From assembly GCA_023376005.1 (NCBI GenBank), contig CM042143.1:80005991-80069990 (forward strand): a DNA stretch of 64,000 nucleotides. Direction: 5' to 3'. This stretch comes from Doryteuthis pealeii. Taxonomy: Eukaryota; Mollusca; Cephalopoda; Myopsida; Loliginidae. Shown in pieces: positions 53,030-62,220 of the stretch. Numbering within the stretch: the stretch's first letter is position 1; the number at the start of each line of letters is the position of its first letter. The position numbers and the translations under genes are program-made. The notes below the pieces were generated by a model, which was not told the origin of the DNA, searched no databases, and saw only the letters and a program-made list of their open reading frames with translations.

Positions 53030-53170
53030 AGAAAAAAGTAGGAAATAGAGAAGGTAAAAGAAGAAGAAGAAGAAGAAGAAGAAGAAGAAGAAGAAGAAGA
53101 AGAAGATTGCTAATAAGAGGAAATGAAAGTAAAGGGAGAAGTAAATAAAAGATAACGTAGAGGGGGGGGA
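53030..53170 (+). repeat. (GAA)n and purine tract
   Basis: Pure (GAA)n at 53058-53106. Confidence 0.92.
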
Positions 53171-53825
53171 GAAATGTAAAAAGACGACAAGAGATTAAGT
53201 GTCTACAAGTGTCCTCGTTTATTTAAAAAGAAAAATTGAAACCCATTTACGCGAAACAGACAGAGTATTAAGGAAGAATCAAGTTCACCTGTTCTTTCTT
53301 CTTCTCTCCTTTTAAAACTAATTCCAATTGAATAAAAGGGGAAGAAATAGCAAATTTAAAAAGAAAACCTTCTTCCTCACTACTAAATCACATGTCATCG
53401 GCAATAGCAAATAACATCGGAATTTTTATTTAATTTTATGCTTTTTATTTTTTTATTACAGGTAAAAAATAAATAAATAAATAAATAAAAGCCACCCTTC
53501 TTTACCACAACCCCAACAGCTGGATAAGAGGCGCCGGTAAGAACGAAATAAGATATAACAAGGGGAACGTTTCATCTGTTTAATTACCTGGCTGTCGATC
53601 TAATTTTAACCTGCTAGCATTCCCGCTAACCCCTATCCATCAATCTGTTCGTATCTATCTACTTATCTATCACGATATGTTCATATTCATTGGTACACCT
53701 GTCTATTGATGAAGAAGACACTGTCATCTCTCTCTATCTCTCCCTCATCTACTCGCAGGAAATCCATTGCAACTTCCAATGCACGAGCATGAATTTCTTT
53801 GAAATTTAGTAGGTATCAATTAACC
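53171..53825. other. Low-copy sequence
   Basis: Short (AAAT)n at 53467-53490. No gene recognised. Confidence 0.5.
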
Positions 53826-53827
53826 TT

Positions 53828-54118
53828 TCACATCTATCTATCTATCTCAGTCTCTTCATAACTATCTATCTATCTATCTCATCTATCTATCTTCTCTTCA
53901 TATCTATCTATCTCAGTCTCTTCATATCTATCTATCTATCTCAGTCTCTTCATATCTATCTATCTATCTCATATCTATCTATCTAGTCTCTTCATAACTA
54001 TCTATCTACCTATCTATCTCAGTCTCTTCATAACTATCTATCTATCTATCTCAGTCTCTTCATATCTATCTATCTATCTATCTCAGTCTCTTCATATCTA
54101 TCTATCTAACTATTCCAC
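53828..54118 (-). repeat. Compound GATA satellite, reverse orientation
   Basis: On the minus strand blocks of (GATA)n alternate with 'TATGAAGAGACTGAGATAG'. This is the same unit as 21885-22690 with an A-to-C change, in the opposite orientation. Confidence 0.92.
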
Positions 54119-54134
54119 TCTATACATCTATGCG

Positions 54135-54535
54135 CCTTATGGGTGGGACCTAGAATACGACGATTACATCTCCCGCAGAAGGATAAGACCCCACCTCACA
54201 CACACTCACTCACTCACTCAAAAGAACATCCTCGATATAACACTAAACTACATCCAGTGATGAGACTCCAATTCTGGGGCCCTGAGGAGCATGAAGTCAC
54301 TCTTTGGTGTCATTACTCCCGGATATCTTCTGACCCGGAGGGGTAGCACCTATGAGTAAAATATAAGAATTCTTGAAACCAAATAACTGTGTAAATTATT
54401 TGTATTAAAAATAGTTACTTGAAGCTATAATTCTTTACAAATTATTATCATTACTTACTTGACTAACCTCGACATTAATAACCCAACAAGGATTGACATG
54501 CCGTAAAACCAACCGACTAACCAACTATTCATTTT
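54135..54535 (+). mobile_element. Family A repeat, diverged but with full 3' tail
   Basis: 'GACCTAGAATACGACGAT', 'ACACTAAACTACATCCAG', 'GACTCCAATTCTGGGG', 'TCATTACTCCCGGATATC' and 'TCTGACCCGGAGGGGTAGC', then the tail 'AATAACCCAACAAGGATTGA' and 'CATGCCGTAAAACCAACC'. A (CACT)n run interrupts the 5' part. Confidence 0.8.
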
Positions 54536-54540
54536 ATATT

Positions 54541-54563
54541 TGAGAGAGAGAGAAAGAGAGTAA

Positions 54564-54627
<64 letters not shown>
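54541..54627. repeat. (GA)n-(CT)n hairpin-forming microsatellite
   Basis: A short GA block (54541-54560) meets a long CT block with one 'GTAACTC' junction, giving an inverted arrangement. Confidence 0.95.
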
Positions 54628-54629
<2 letters not shown>

Positions 54630-54958
54630 GCCATCTTATCTAGCCATCTCTCTTTCTGTTTATCATTTTATTTAAAAATCTTGATTAGGATTTCAAATTT
54701 TTAAGAACACGAAATTTTAATTAAGCTTTTAAGAAAAAAAAACTCTTCCGGGCACTAGCATATCACGTGTTGGCTTAATTAAAAGTAGTGGAAATCTGTA
54801 TTTTGTTCTCAAACACCACTGATCTATACCGTGTTTAATAGCAGAAAGAGGTAGTCTCTAAAGTTAAGTAGAATATATTGTCATAACTTAACGTTATGTT
54901 AAAACTAAAAACCCTATAGCATAATCTTCTATGCGCTCCAGTCCAATAAGATTTACAC
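54628..54958. other. Low-copy AT-rich sequence
   Basis: Nothing recognised. Confidence 0.5.
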
Positions 54959-54964
54959 TTTTAA

Positions 54965-55200
54965 CTCTTTGCCTACTTTAAACCGCTCACAGTGGCTCTC
55001 CCACCACTATGGTGCAAAAACCTATGGTTAGTTCATTATAATTGAGCAGAAGGGCTCAGACTACAATAACAATAGGACTTTATTTGAATAGAATGAGTTC
55101 AGAGGGGAATAGATAGTGAACTTTGAAATATCCCATCATACAGGTAAAAAATACCAAAATAATTTGGTACAGTCGTGGGGCAAATTTAGTAGGTAAAGAG
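54965..55200. mobile_element. MITE with TTAA target, copy 2
   Basis: Left end 'CTCTTTGCCTACTTTAAACC' follows TTAA at 54961-54964. The right end 'AGGTAAAGAG' is followed by 'TTAT', a one-base change from TTAA. Interior 'GTGAACTTTGAAATATCCCA' and 'TTTGGTACAGTCGTGGGG' match copy 1 at 9598-9854. 236 bp, no coding capacity. Confidence 0.75.
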
Positions 55201-55204
55201 TTAT

Positions 55205-55840
55205 GAGTTGATCCACTTTTCTAAGAAGGATACTCCAACGGTAACCTACGAAGTAAGTGACCCATGACTCGGGACCATTGAGTAAGATAACCAAAACAAC
55301 AGTTCTGTACACATTGATGTTTTGTATGCTTTTCTTCAGATGTTTGCACAGTTTGCCTTTGCAAGTTTCTTTTCAATTTTGACATCTGAAGATATAGTGA
55401 ACTGCAATTAGCTGAACTACTCGACTGTCTTTAGCTGATAGCGAGGCGAGAATGATGGTAAACGACCCGAAATGCAGGCTGTTGAAGAAGTTCTGACTTT
55501 CACTCCGAAGAGCTCGCTATTTTCTACAAAGCAGGATGTTATATGATGTAGGGATGTTTCTGTGTGCGCAATAAGGGCAGCATAATCAGTTCATAGATGG
55601 GTTACACCAGTGTCTTAGTTTGGACATTTACTTTAAATAGATTGTCATCAGTGTGATATCGGATGTAGATATTGTCTTCGTCATCAAGGTCTTCTCTGAC
55701 ACTCTGGAGTTTCATGCTGAAGAAGATGGAGAAAAAAGTTGTCACGAGGACGCAACCCCTCTTTACTCAGTTTTCGATATAAAACGCTCTGAGAGGTCAT
55801 TGTTCTATCGTACTTGACCGCACTAATTTTCCTGTAGCTG
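55205..55840. other. Low-copy sequence, no recognised gene
   Basis: Ordinary composition with several CTT/GAAG-rich bits that could be old coding DNA of a mobile element. I recognise no motif. Confidence 0.45.
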
Positions 55841-55849
55841 AATGGCCAT

Positions 55850-56340
55850 ATCAAGGAACTTTGAAGAACATCATAGTTGTTCCATGAGGAACTTTAAGAG
55901 GGCATATCCTAGTCGTTCCATGAGGAACTTTAGAAGAGGGCATATCCTAGCCGTTCCATGGGGAACTTTAGAGAGGGCATATCCTAGCCGTTCCATGGGA
56001 ACTTTAGAGGAGTTCATATACTAGTCGTTCCTTGAGGGACTTTAGAGGAGGGCATATCCTAGTCGTTCCTTGAGGGACTTTAGAGGAGGTCATATCCTAG
56101 TCGTTCCACGAAGAACTTTAGAGGGGGGGGCAGATCCTAGTCGTTCCACGACAGAAGACGAGAACTTTAGAGGGGGCAGATCCTAGTCGTTCCACGAAGA
56201 ACTTTAGTCCTAGTCGTTCCACGAAGAACTTTAGAGGGGGGCAGATCCTAGTCGTTCCACGAAGAACTTTAGAGGAGGGCATATCCTAGTCGTTCCATGA
56301 GAATTTTAGAAGAGGGTATATCGTAGTGATTCCACGATTT
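55850..56340 (+). repeat. 37-38 bp minisatellite, about 12-13 units
   Basis: Unit: 'GGCATATCCTAGTCGTTCCA' followed by 'TGAGGAACTTTAGAGGA'. Unit copies vary between CATATCC and CAGATCC and by small deletions, with one rearranged unit at about 56150-56215. In early units 'GTTCC-ATGA-GGAAC' forms a 5-bp hairpin, and later units change to 'GTTCCACGAAGAAC'. A short + frame (55842-56024) is just the repeat translated. Confidence 0.95.
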
Positions 56341-56488
56341 GTCACATCTTTTCTACTTACAGTGAGACCGACAAGCATCCCGTACAGACTTTTGTTTTAA
56401 TTCCTTGTATTTCTCTCTCGCTACCTGAGAACAAATAGCATTCCTGGTGTGTAAATTAGGGAAATGCTATATCTATCATGTTATATTT
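56341..56488. other. Low-copy sequence
   Basis: Nothing recognised. Confidence 0.45.
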
Positions 56489-56489
56489 C

Positions 56490-56862
56490 CGTTCTGCCGA
56501 CGGGGCTTAGAATACGCTGACTGTATCCTCTGATGAGGGGTAAGACCTCCTACCCCCAAAAGCCGTGCCCCGAGTATGACACTAAACTGCATCTGATGGC
56601 GAGGCTCTAGTTCTAAAAAATATGGAGTGTATGGAGTACCTTTCATTGCCATTACCCCTAGATCCACTCTGACCTGTAGTGGTAGCACCTGCTAGGTTCC
56701 CATATATGTGACAAATAGATCTGTTTAAAGATTAGGCGTATTCGACAGGACCGTGTGTAAAAAAGAAAAAGAAAAACACTTAAGAAACAACTACACACAT
56801 AAATATAAACGTACAATTTCTAGATGGGTTGACATGCCGATAAAATCAATTAATCATATAAG
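56490..56862 (+). mobile_element. Family A repeat, near full length (reference copy)
   Basis: In order: 'CCGACGGGGCTTAGAATACG', 'CTGACTGTATCCTCTGATG', 'GGGGTAAGACCTCCTACCCC', 'GACACTAAACTGCATCTGAT', 'GGCGAGGCTCTAGTTCT', 'CTTTCATTGCCATTACCCC', 'CACTCTGACCTGTAGTGGTA', 'AATAGATCTGTTTAAAGATT', 'TAAGAAACAACTACACAC' and the tail 'GGGTTGACATGCCGATAAAA'. About 370 bp. No RNA-polymerase-III boxes are obvious at its head. Confidence 0.85.
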
Positions 56863-56889
56863 TATATTTATCTCCCAATAACTGGGTAA

Positions 56890-56896
<7 letters not shown>

Positions 56897-56957
<61 letters not shown>

Positions 56958-57025
56958 TACATAACTATACATGAGTAGATTAACCCTGAACTCAAAATTC
57001 TAAGTTATTTGCTTATTTACCCGGG

Positions 57026-57064
<39 letters not shown>
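56897..57064. repeat. Two (TA)n microsatellites
   Basis: (TA)n at 56897-56955 and 57030-57064, separated by about 75 bp. Confidence 0.97.
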
Positions 57065-57067
<3 letters not shown>

Positions 57068-57308
57068 ATGCCTACCTACCTATATCTATCTCTACCTATT
57101 TACACCAGGTTTATTATCATTACAACAGTAAGGTTCCACCCACTCCTTTAGTAAAAATCATGACACTTAATGGGACCTACTATTGACACTAACGAGACAG
57201 TTGACATGACCAACACCATTCTAGATTCATCACTAGAACGTTGACAGCTCATGTTATACGACAGTGACCAAACACTAAGTACGTAAAGATTAACCACTCA
57301 CTTGACTT

Positions 57309-57354
<46 letters not shown>

Positions 57355-57700
57355 TGAGACAAAATCTACCTACCTAGTTACCTATCTACAAGATATACAA
57401 AAGAAACATTCATTATATTACATATTATCACAAACTACACACCACATCCATCACCTCACTTTATCTACTTATTACCAAGACTAAAATTTATGAAGACAGT
57501 GGCATGTGGAGGGGGTGCGGCTGCAATGGTGGTTAGTGCAAACAACAACAACAAAATGGAAAATAAAAATCCAGGTACATTCATATGTAATTATGTATAG
57601 ATAATTAAGGTTACAATGACGAAATATCAGTTGTTTTTTTTATCGCAATACACCTGGGTCCTTATTTCTATGACAGGAATAGTGCGTATCGGAGACAAAA
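57065..57700. other. Low-copy sequence with (CT)n
   Basis: (CT)n at 57312-57350. No gene recognised. Confidence 0.55.
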
Positions 57701-57808
57701 AGATAGGCTGTCAGCGGGATTCGAACTCATATTCCTTTTGCATCGGATAAACCTGATTACCCATAGCAGATGGTTTACCAACTAAGCTTTTGGCATAACA
57801 GAAGCCTA
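57700..57808 (-). mobile_element. tRNA-like head of another SINE family
   Basis: Minus strand: 'GCCAAAAGCTTAGTTGGTAA' has an A-box-like 'AGCTTAGTTGG', and 'GAGTTCGAATCCCGCTGAC' is an almost perfect B box. The anticodon and variable part does not fold as a normal tRNA, so this is tRNA-derived rather than a tRNA gene. It does not share its body with families B, C or D. Confidence 0.6.
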
Positions 57809-57943
57809 AATCACACCTATAACTCATTCCCTACTTTGTCCCCGATCTGTCAGCGCCAGGATTGTTATTGTTTTTAAACACTATTCGTGTTAATACATTT
57901 TTTTCTATGTAACTATCTTTCAGTTTTATATAAATAATTGATT
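57809..57943. other. Low-copy sequence
   Basis: Nothing recognised. Confidence 0.4.
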
Positions 57944-57944
57944 A

Positions 57945-58236
57945 ATTAAACTTAATGGCATGTCAACCCATCTAGGGTTGAATTATTCTTAGATATTAGG
58001 GAATCGAGTTCATTGTACGTTCATATTTACATGTTTTTGTTTAGCTTTTCCAAAGACTTTTTTTTGTTGGGGGGGGGGGTCTGCATACGGTCCTATCCAA
58101 TATGAATAATTTTTAAACAGATATATTTGACCCATAGATGGGACCCTATCAAGTACTACCACTCCGGGTCTGAGTGGCCCTGGGAATAATGGCAATGAAA
58201 GGATACTCCATACTCCTAAGAGATCGCTACCTAATG

Positions 58237-58240
<4 letters not shown>
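57945..58240 (-). mobile_element. Family A repeat with uninterrupted TTAA site (minus)
   Basis: Minus strand ends in 'CCCTAGATGGGTTGACATGC'. On the + strand 'GAATAATTTTTAAACAGATA' is the unfilled equivalent of the site where the MITE sits at 9598-9854. Cut at the 5' side by a (TA)n array (58240-58267). Confidence 0.8.

Positions 58241-58267
<27 letters not shown>
58241..58267. repeat. (TA)n microsatellite
   Basis: TA array at the truncated end of a family A copy. Confidence 0.95.
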
Positions 58268-58488
58268 ATCCAAAAGTCCAGAGAAGAAATCTTCCTTACG
58301 ACATAGGAGTTTTTTTTAAAAACAACTTGTCGCAGTTTGAGAGCTCAATGTGTGCTCTTATTGTTAGAGTCACAGAGCAAATGTCCTTGAAACCAATTCT
58401 GCATCTGATGAGTCGGGAGAATTAGACACTTTGTCTAAGCTCCCCGAAATAGTCTATAATGCAAAATCTCTAAGTCTTTTGTTATTTC

Positions 58489-58494
<6 letters not shown>

Positions 58495-58582
<88 letters not shown>
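58495..58582. repeat. (TA)n(GT)n microsatellite
   Basis: TA then GT, directly at the 3' end of the 5S-headed SINE. Confidence 0.97.
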
Positions 58583-58583
<1 letters not shown>

Positions 58584-58779
58584 GATTGGTATTCTGTTTT
58601 ACGTTGTATCAACTCTTTTCGAGTTATTTAATTCTGAATCGAGTCATTTTGATATTTGGTTTCTTACAGTAGCTGCTATTGCTTAAATGGTCACTCATCT
58701 AATTATTGAACAGACTCATCGCTGCTTAACTTCGGTGATCTAGCAGCAACCGGTGCTTTCAACGTGACTTGACCGTAAG
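58583..58779 (-). mobile_element. 5S-rRNA-headed SINE (family A5), copy 2
   Basis: Minus strand 58779-58663 (117 nt) follows 5S rRNA: 'TCACGTTGAAAGCACCGGTT', 'GATCACCGAAGTTAAGCAGC', 'GATGAGTGACC' (box C) and 'CAGCTACTGTAAG'. Promoter boxes are better kept than in copy 1. It then continues 'AAACCAAATATCAAAATGAC' and 'AATAACTCGAAAAGAGTTGA', as in copy 1. Confidence 0.85.
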
Positions 58780-59285
58780 CCGTGTATGTTCGTGTGTGAA
58801 TAACTACTCGGAGAATAGATACACAAAATAAGCCTGGAACTTTATATCAAAAAATGTGTTATATAAATATCTTTGTTGGCAGTAATATTATATATTTGCT
58901 TTAATTAAGCACTAGTTTCTTTAGAATTGGTTTCAAGGACATTTCCACTTCCATTTTATATTTATGTGTCTGTACTGCGTGTACGTTTCTATGCGTAATA
59001 TATACGAGCCATATCCATATGGAAAGCCTTCAAGTCTGTGCGATGAAATTTTAAGGTGGAATGCAGCGTTCGCGTAATCGCCCCATCCCCACCCTTTAAA
59101 CTAACGATTTACTTGACATGGCCCATCAAAGATGAACGAGAGTAGCAAGATAGCTGAGTCGTTAGGTCGTCCACCCCCACCCCCTTTTTTTTAAAAATTT
59201 CATTAGAGTTTCACTTTCTCAGGCAGATGGCTGTCCCAGGCTGAAAAGTTTTGCCTCCCATGAAAAGGTATATCTCGAATTAAAA
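58780..59285. other. Low-copy sequence, no recognised gene
   Basis: Nothing recognised. Confidence 0.5.
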
Positions 59286-59286
59286 C

Positions 59287-59358
59287 AGGTTGAGAATTTG
59301 CATTATTTTAATCTTTCGGACTGTTGTCCTTGTCTTTACTGTTATATACACAACGTTC
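59287..59358 (-). repeat. Copy of the 20349-20662 inverted-repeat arm
   Basis: Minus strand 'GTTGTGTATATAACAGTAAA' and 'GACAAGGACAACAGTCCGAA' match the arm sequence. Confidence 0.6.
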
Positions 59359-59494
59359 CGCTTGGTGTTTCTTGTCGAATTCGGGGACCTTCTTTTAACA
59401 TCCCACCATGTCAGATAAACATGAAGTCCAATTATTATAGGGAGCCACACATAAAATAAGCTCATGCAGTGGACCAGTGTAACAATTGCATGTC

Positions 59495-59605
59495 CCGTCG
59501 GCATTCCACTTTTGAGACGTCTCAGGCACCGAGTAATAAATTGAACTTTGCCCCTTTAAATCGAGAGGGCGGGTGTTGCCTGGAAGCACGAGCACCTGGG
59601 ATCAC
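59495..59605 (+). mobile_element. Dispersed repeat, copy 2 ('CCCCTTTAAATC' family)
   Basis: 'GTCTCAGGCACCGAGTAATA', 'TTTGCCCCTTTAAATCGAGA' and 'GGGCGGGTGTTGCCTGG' match 16990-17060. Confidence 0.6.
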
Positions 59606-60045
59606 ACGATTAATTTGTCCTGGGTTTTTCGGGGACTTATTATCGAATGAATACACAGACAAATAGGTAGAGAATTGATGTTTCGGTCCACCGCCAAAAC
59701 ATGAAACTCTGTCCTAAATCTTTTACGATGCTAAGCTCACCAAATATCAAGAGTTACTAGAACAATGTAGAAGTCAGAAGGACTGACGAGTGGTATCTGA
59801 GCCAATAGAAGTCTCTGCGGGACCTTGATTAGAATTGGTCTAACAGAAGCTACTAAGAGGGTCACCAGAATCTTCACGAAAGTCAGTGGGGGAAAACCTA
59901 GGTAGTTTTGGATAAAGAGAACGAGCCCTTGGATCGTTGCTGCTGGAAAGCGATCAATCTCACCTGGGTCAACTGGGCAAGAAGGGAGATGGTGAAAGAC
60001 CTGATCACTTATGATGCATCCTAGAGCATCTGCAAGATGTGTCAG

Positions 60046-60050
<5 letters not shown>
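59606..60050. other. Low-copy sequence
   Basis: Nothing recognised; a minus frame of 124 codons (59737-60111) has no family and runs into a (TA)n array. Confidence 0.45.

Positions 60051-60080
<30 letters not shown>
60051..60080. repeat. (TA)n microsatellite
   Basis: Fifteen TA units at the 3' end of a family B SINE. Confidence 0.96.
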
Positions 60081-60082
<2 letters not shown>

Positions 60083-60344
60083 AACACCTCCGCACGAACA
60101 GGATGCAACACAAGGTGATTTTTTAAGCGGAATTTAACAGGTTTGAATTCAGAGTTTTCCTTTTCATAGACTGGTTACCTAGCCAAAGTTAAAGAGTCCA
60201 GTCTGTCGTACTATTTACTCATAGCTAGAGTAGTTAGAGGCATACCTTCCTCAAGGTTATTAGCGCCATGTGAAATGCAAACAACCTCGTCCAAGATTTG
60301 AACTCGGGTCGACTCTAACCATTACATCACGTGCTTCCACACAC

Positions 60345-60348
<4 letters not shown>
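60081..60348 (-). mobile_element. tRNA-SINE family B, near full length (minus)
   Basis: Minus strand: 'GCACGTGATGTAATGGTTAG', 'CGAGTTCAAATCTTGGACG' (B-box side), 'TTTGCATTTCACATGGCGC', 'GGTATGCCTCTAACTAC', 'AACCAGTCTATGAAAAGG' and 'CACCTTGTGTTGCATCCTG'. It lies between two (TA)n arrays. Confidence 0.84.

Positions 60349-60399
<51 letters not shown>
60349..60399. repeat. (TA)n microsatellite
   Basis: About 24 TA units, bordering the palindromic element. Confidence 0.97.
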
Positions 60400-60400
<1 letters not shown>

Positions 60401-60473
60401 GAAGGTAAAAATGGATATTGAATCCGACAATACGTAAGAAAGTTTTATAGAAAAACAACAAGATGTTAAAAAT

Positions 60474-60527
60474 TTTTGCTGACAGATATCTGTTTCGACA
60501 TTATGAATATGTCTTTTTCAAAGCAAC
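60474..60527 (-). ncRNA. Hammerhead-shaped fold with mutated core (minus arm)
   Basis: Mirror image of the + arm fold at 60531-60584: stems I, II and III all pair, while core positions equivalent to C3 and G8 are U and A. Probably inactive. Confidence 0.45.
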
Positions 60528-60530
60528 ATT

Positions 60531-60584
60531 GTTGCTTTGAAAAAGACATATTCATAATGTCGAAACAGATATCTGTCAGCAAAA
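60531..60584 (+). ncRNA. Hammerhead-shaped fold with mutated core (plus arm)
   Basis: 'TTGCT' pairs 'AGCAA', 'GACAT' pairs 'ATGTC', and 'GAAA' is at 60562-60565 followed by 'CAGATATCTGTC'. Core changes as in the minus arm. Confidence 0.45.
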
Positions 60585-60624
60585 ATTTTTAACATCTTGT
60601 TGTTTTTCTATAAAACTTTCTTAC

Positions 60625-60643
60625 ATATATATATATATATAAG
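60625..60643. repeat. (TA)n microsatellite
   Basis: Closes the palindromic element on its right. Confidence 0.93.
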
Positions 60644-60878
60644 GGGGGGCAAAGGATTGGGAAAAGGATGCGTGAAGCGTCATCATATATAAAGAAAAAA
60701 ACAATCCAAGAGAATTTAACCAGAAGATGGTTTTCACTCAGCAAATGGACATGCAATTTGACCAGTACATTTTCCTTCCCTTTGAATAGTGCCACTACTG
60801 TTCGTCTACATGGATGGTTTTGGCATTGAAAAAAACCCACGAAGGTTCATATGCTATTAAACAAAGAAACCAACCTTA
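60644..60878. other. Low-copy sequence
   Basis: Nothing recognised. Confidence 0.45.
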
Positions 60879-60879
60879 C

Positions 60880-61032
60880 TAATCTATGTGTCAAATAGAT
60901 CTAAATAATCTGATATCATATAACCGTGTGCAAAAAAAAAAACTTAAACTACAACAAAAAATGTAAATGTAGACATAGAATAACCCCAGACGGATTGACA
61001 TACCGTTAAAAACCAATCAATCAATCAAATCA
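60880..61032 (+). mobile_element. Family A repeat, 3' third
   Basis: 'ATGTGTCAAATAGATC', 'AAACTACAACAAAAAATGTA', 'AATAACCCCAGACGGATTGA' and 'CATACCGTTAAAAACCAATC', ending in (AATC)n. Confidence 0.75.
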
Positions 61033-61574
61033 GGCAATACTGGGAACTTCTATTATCTAGATTATAGATTCTATAAACATGAAGTGACTTAATAGCCGCC
61101 TTCGGTGGTCTTTAAATGAGTCCTTTATGAAAAATGTATTTGCTTGTGCATTCAAGGATACTGTTTTGAGGAGATGAAGAAATCAAGATTTAGGGCGGGA
61201 TCAAGTGCAGCGGCGATAAATTATGCGCAAACAGAGAAAGAAAAAAAAAAAAGTGGACATTCAAAAATGATGATGATAAAAATAAAAAATAAATAAAAAC
61301 ATGGCGCTGGTTTTTCTCAGCCCTCACTCGGCGGCAAATCATGAATGACAAATATAAACACTGGAAGTCTTTTAATGTATGAATTGGCAGGAAGTAAGGA
61401 AAGATATGGAGCTGATATTAAAATACTTCCATAGTTGGGTCGACATTTGTTGTTGTTGTTGTTGTTATTTCCGTAAATGTTCGTTTCCTGTAATGCAATT
61501 CTTTCTTAATAGATTTGTCATACAGTCAATGCAACAAAAATAGTTTTACAATTTTTTGATATCACTTTCTGTAT
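61033..61574. other. Low-copy sequence
   Basis: A-run 61240-61251 and (TTG)n 61448-61465. No gene recognised. Confidence 0.5.
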
Positions 61575-61713
61575 TATATATATATATATATAAGTTAAAA
61601 GTAAGGAAATGAATCCGACGGTATAAGTATAGATAAAAGGATAAACACACAATACTGTTAAAATGAAATTATATAAAATATTTTCATTTTAACAGCATTG
61701 TGTGTTTTCATAT

Positions 61714-61767
<54 letters not shown>
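61575..61767. mobile_element. (TA)n-bounded element: shared tail plus 65-bp palindrome
   Basis: (TA)n 61575-61592, then on the minus strand a tail 'CGTCGGATTCATTTCCTTAC' that matches 'GTCGGATTCAATATCC' beside the palindrome at 60434. A palindrome follows at 61643-61707 (arms 'AAACACACAATACTGTTAAA' and 'TTTAACAGCATTGTGTGTTT', one mismatch), then (TA)n 61718-61767. Same order of parts as 60349-60643. Confidence 0.75.
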
Positions 61768-61769
<2 letters not shown>

Positions 61770-61821
61770 CAATGAGGAATCAAAACAAATAAAAGTTTTT
61801 GCTTTTATTTATTTAATTACG

Positions 61822-61885
61822 GGAACGGTATTACAACCAGCGGTTTCTTGCTGAAAGCATTCATCAGGTAAGACGAAACGGTTCC
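61822..61885 (-). ncRNA. Type-I hammerhead-ribozyme-like motif, best in window
   Basis: Minus strand, in order: outer stem I 'GGAAC', internal loop, inner stem I 'TTAC', core 'CTGATGA' (exact), stem II 'TGCT-TTC-AGCA', 'GAAA', stem III 'ACC-GCT-GGT', U at the cleavage position, then 'GTAA' (inner stem I) and 'GTTCC' (outer stem I). All catalytic-core bases agree with the hammerhead consensus. The one weakness is an A-A apposition where most hammerheads have a G-C pair at the base of stem II. Predicted cleavage is between 61835 and 61834. It lies in a unit of about 207 bp between (TA)n arrays at 61718-61767 and 61974-62006. Confidence 0.68.
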
Positions 61886-61968
61886 TTTGAAAATGACAGA
61901 AATTGTGTAAATGGTCAAATGTGTGCGTTTTTTTTAACTGTATTCTCGTGTTTGCGTGATGCGTGATG

Positions 61969-61973
<5 letters not shown>

Positions 61974-62006
<33 letters not shown>
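61974..62006. repeat. (TA)n microsatellite
   Basis: Borders the hammerhead-bearing unit. Confidence 0.96.
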
Positions 62007-62010
<4 letters not shown>

Positions 62011-62220
62011 GTATCCAAATGACTGGTAGTAAGAGATGATTCCACCTGGGATCCTCAAAATCTCACTGAATAACCATACTGTATGCTCCTGTAGGTGCAA
62101 ACATATATTCATACAAGGATTCTTATAAATCCATAAAGAGAGCTCAATGTATAATAATCAATAAATTAGATTAAATACACAGCAATATTTAACTTTCAAA
62201 GAAAGAAAAAACTTAACAAA
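62007..62220. other. Low-copy sequence
   Basis: Nothing recognised beyond a purine-rich bit at 62195-62215. Confidence 0.45.

Larger units (their letters stand above)
60434..60624. repeat. Perfect 191-bp palindrome with hammerhead-like fold in each arm
   Basis: Arms of 95 bp are exact reverse complements around position 60529 ('AAGCAACATTGTTGCTT'). Each arm, read outward from the centre, has 'TTGCT', a core-like 'TTGAAAA', stem II 'GACAT...ATGTC', 'GAAA', stem III 'ACAGATATCTGT' (perfectly self-complementary), C, and 'AGCAA' closing a 5-bp stem I. The core C3 and G8 are changed, so cleavage is not expected although every stem is intact. Exact arms indicate very recent formation or gene conversion. 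Confidence 0.93.

Noticed and set aside
55842..56024. Repeat protein gene ('AYPSRSMRNF' units)
   Set aside because: Frame runs only through the first few minisatellite units and is lost to indels; no start context or family.
57700..57808. Functional tRNA gene
   Set aside because: Good A and B boxes, but the anticodon arm does not fold and there is no proper acceptor stem; tRNA-derived SINE head instead.
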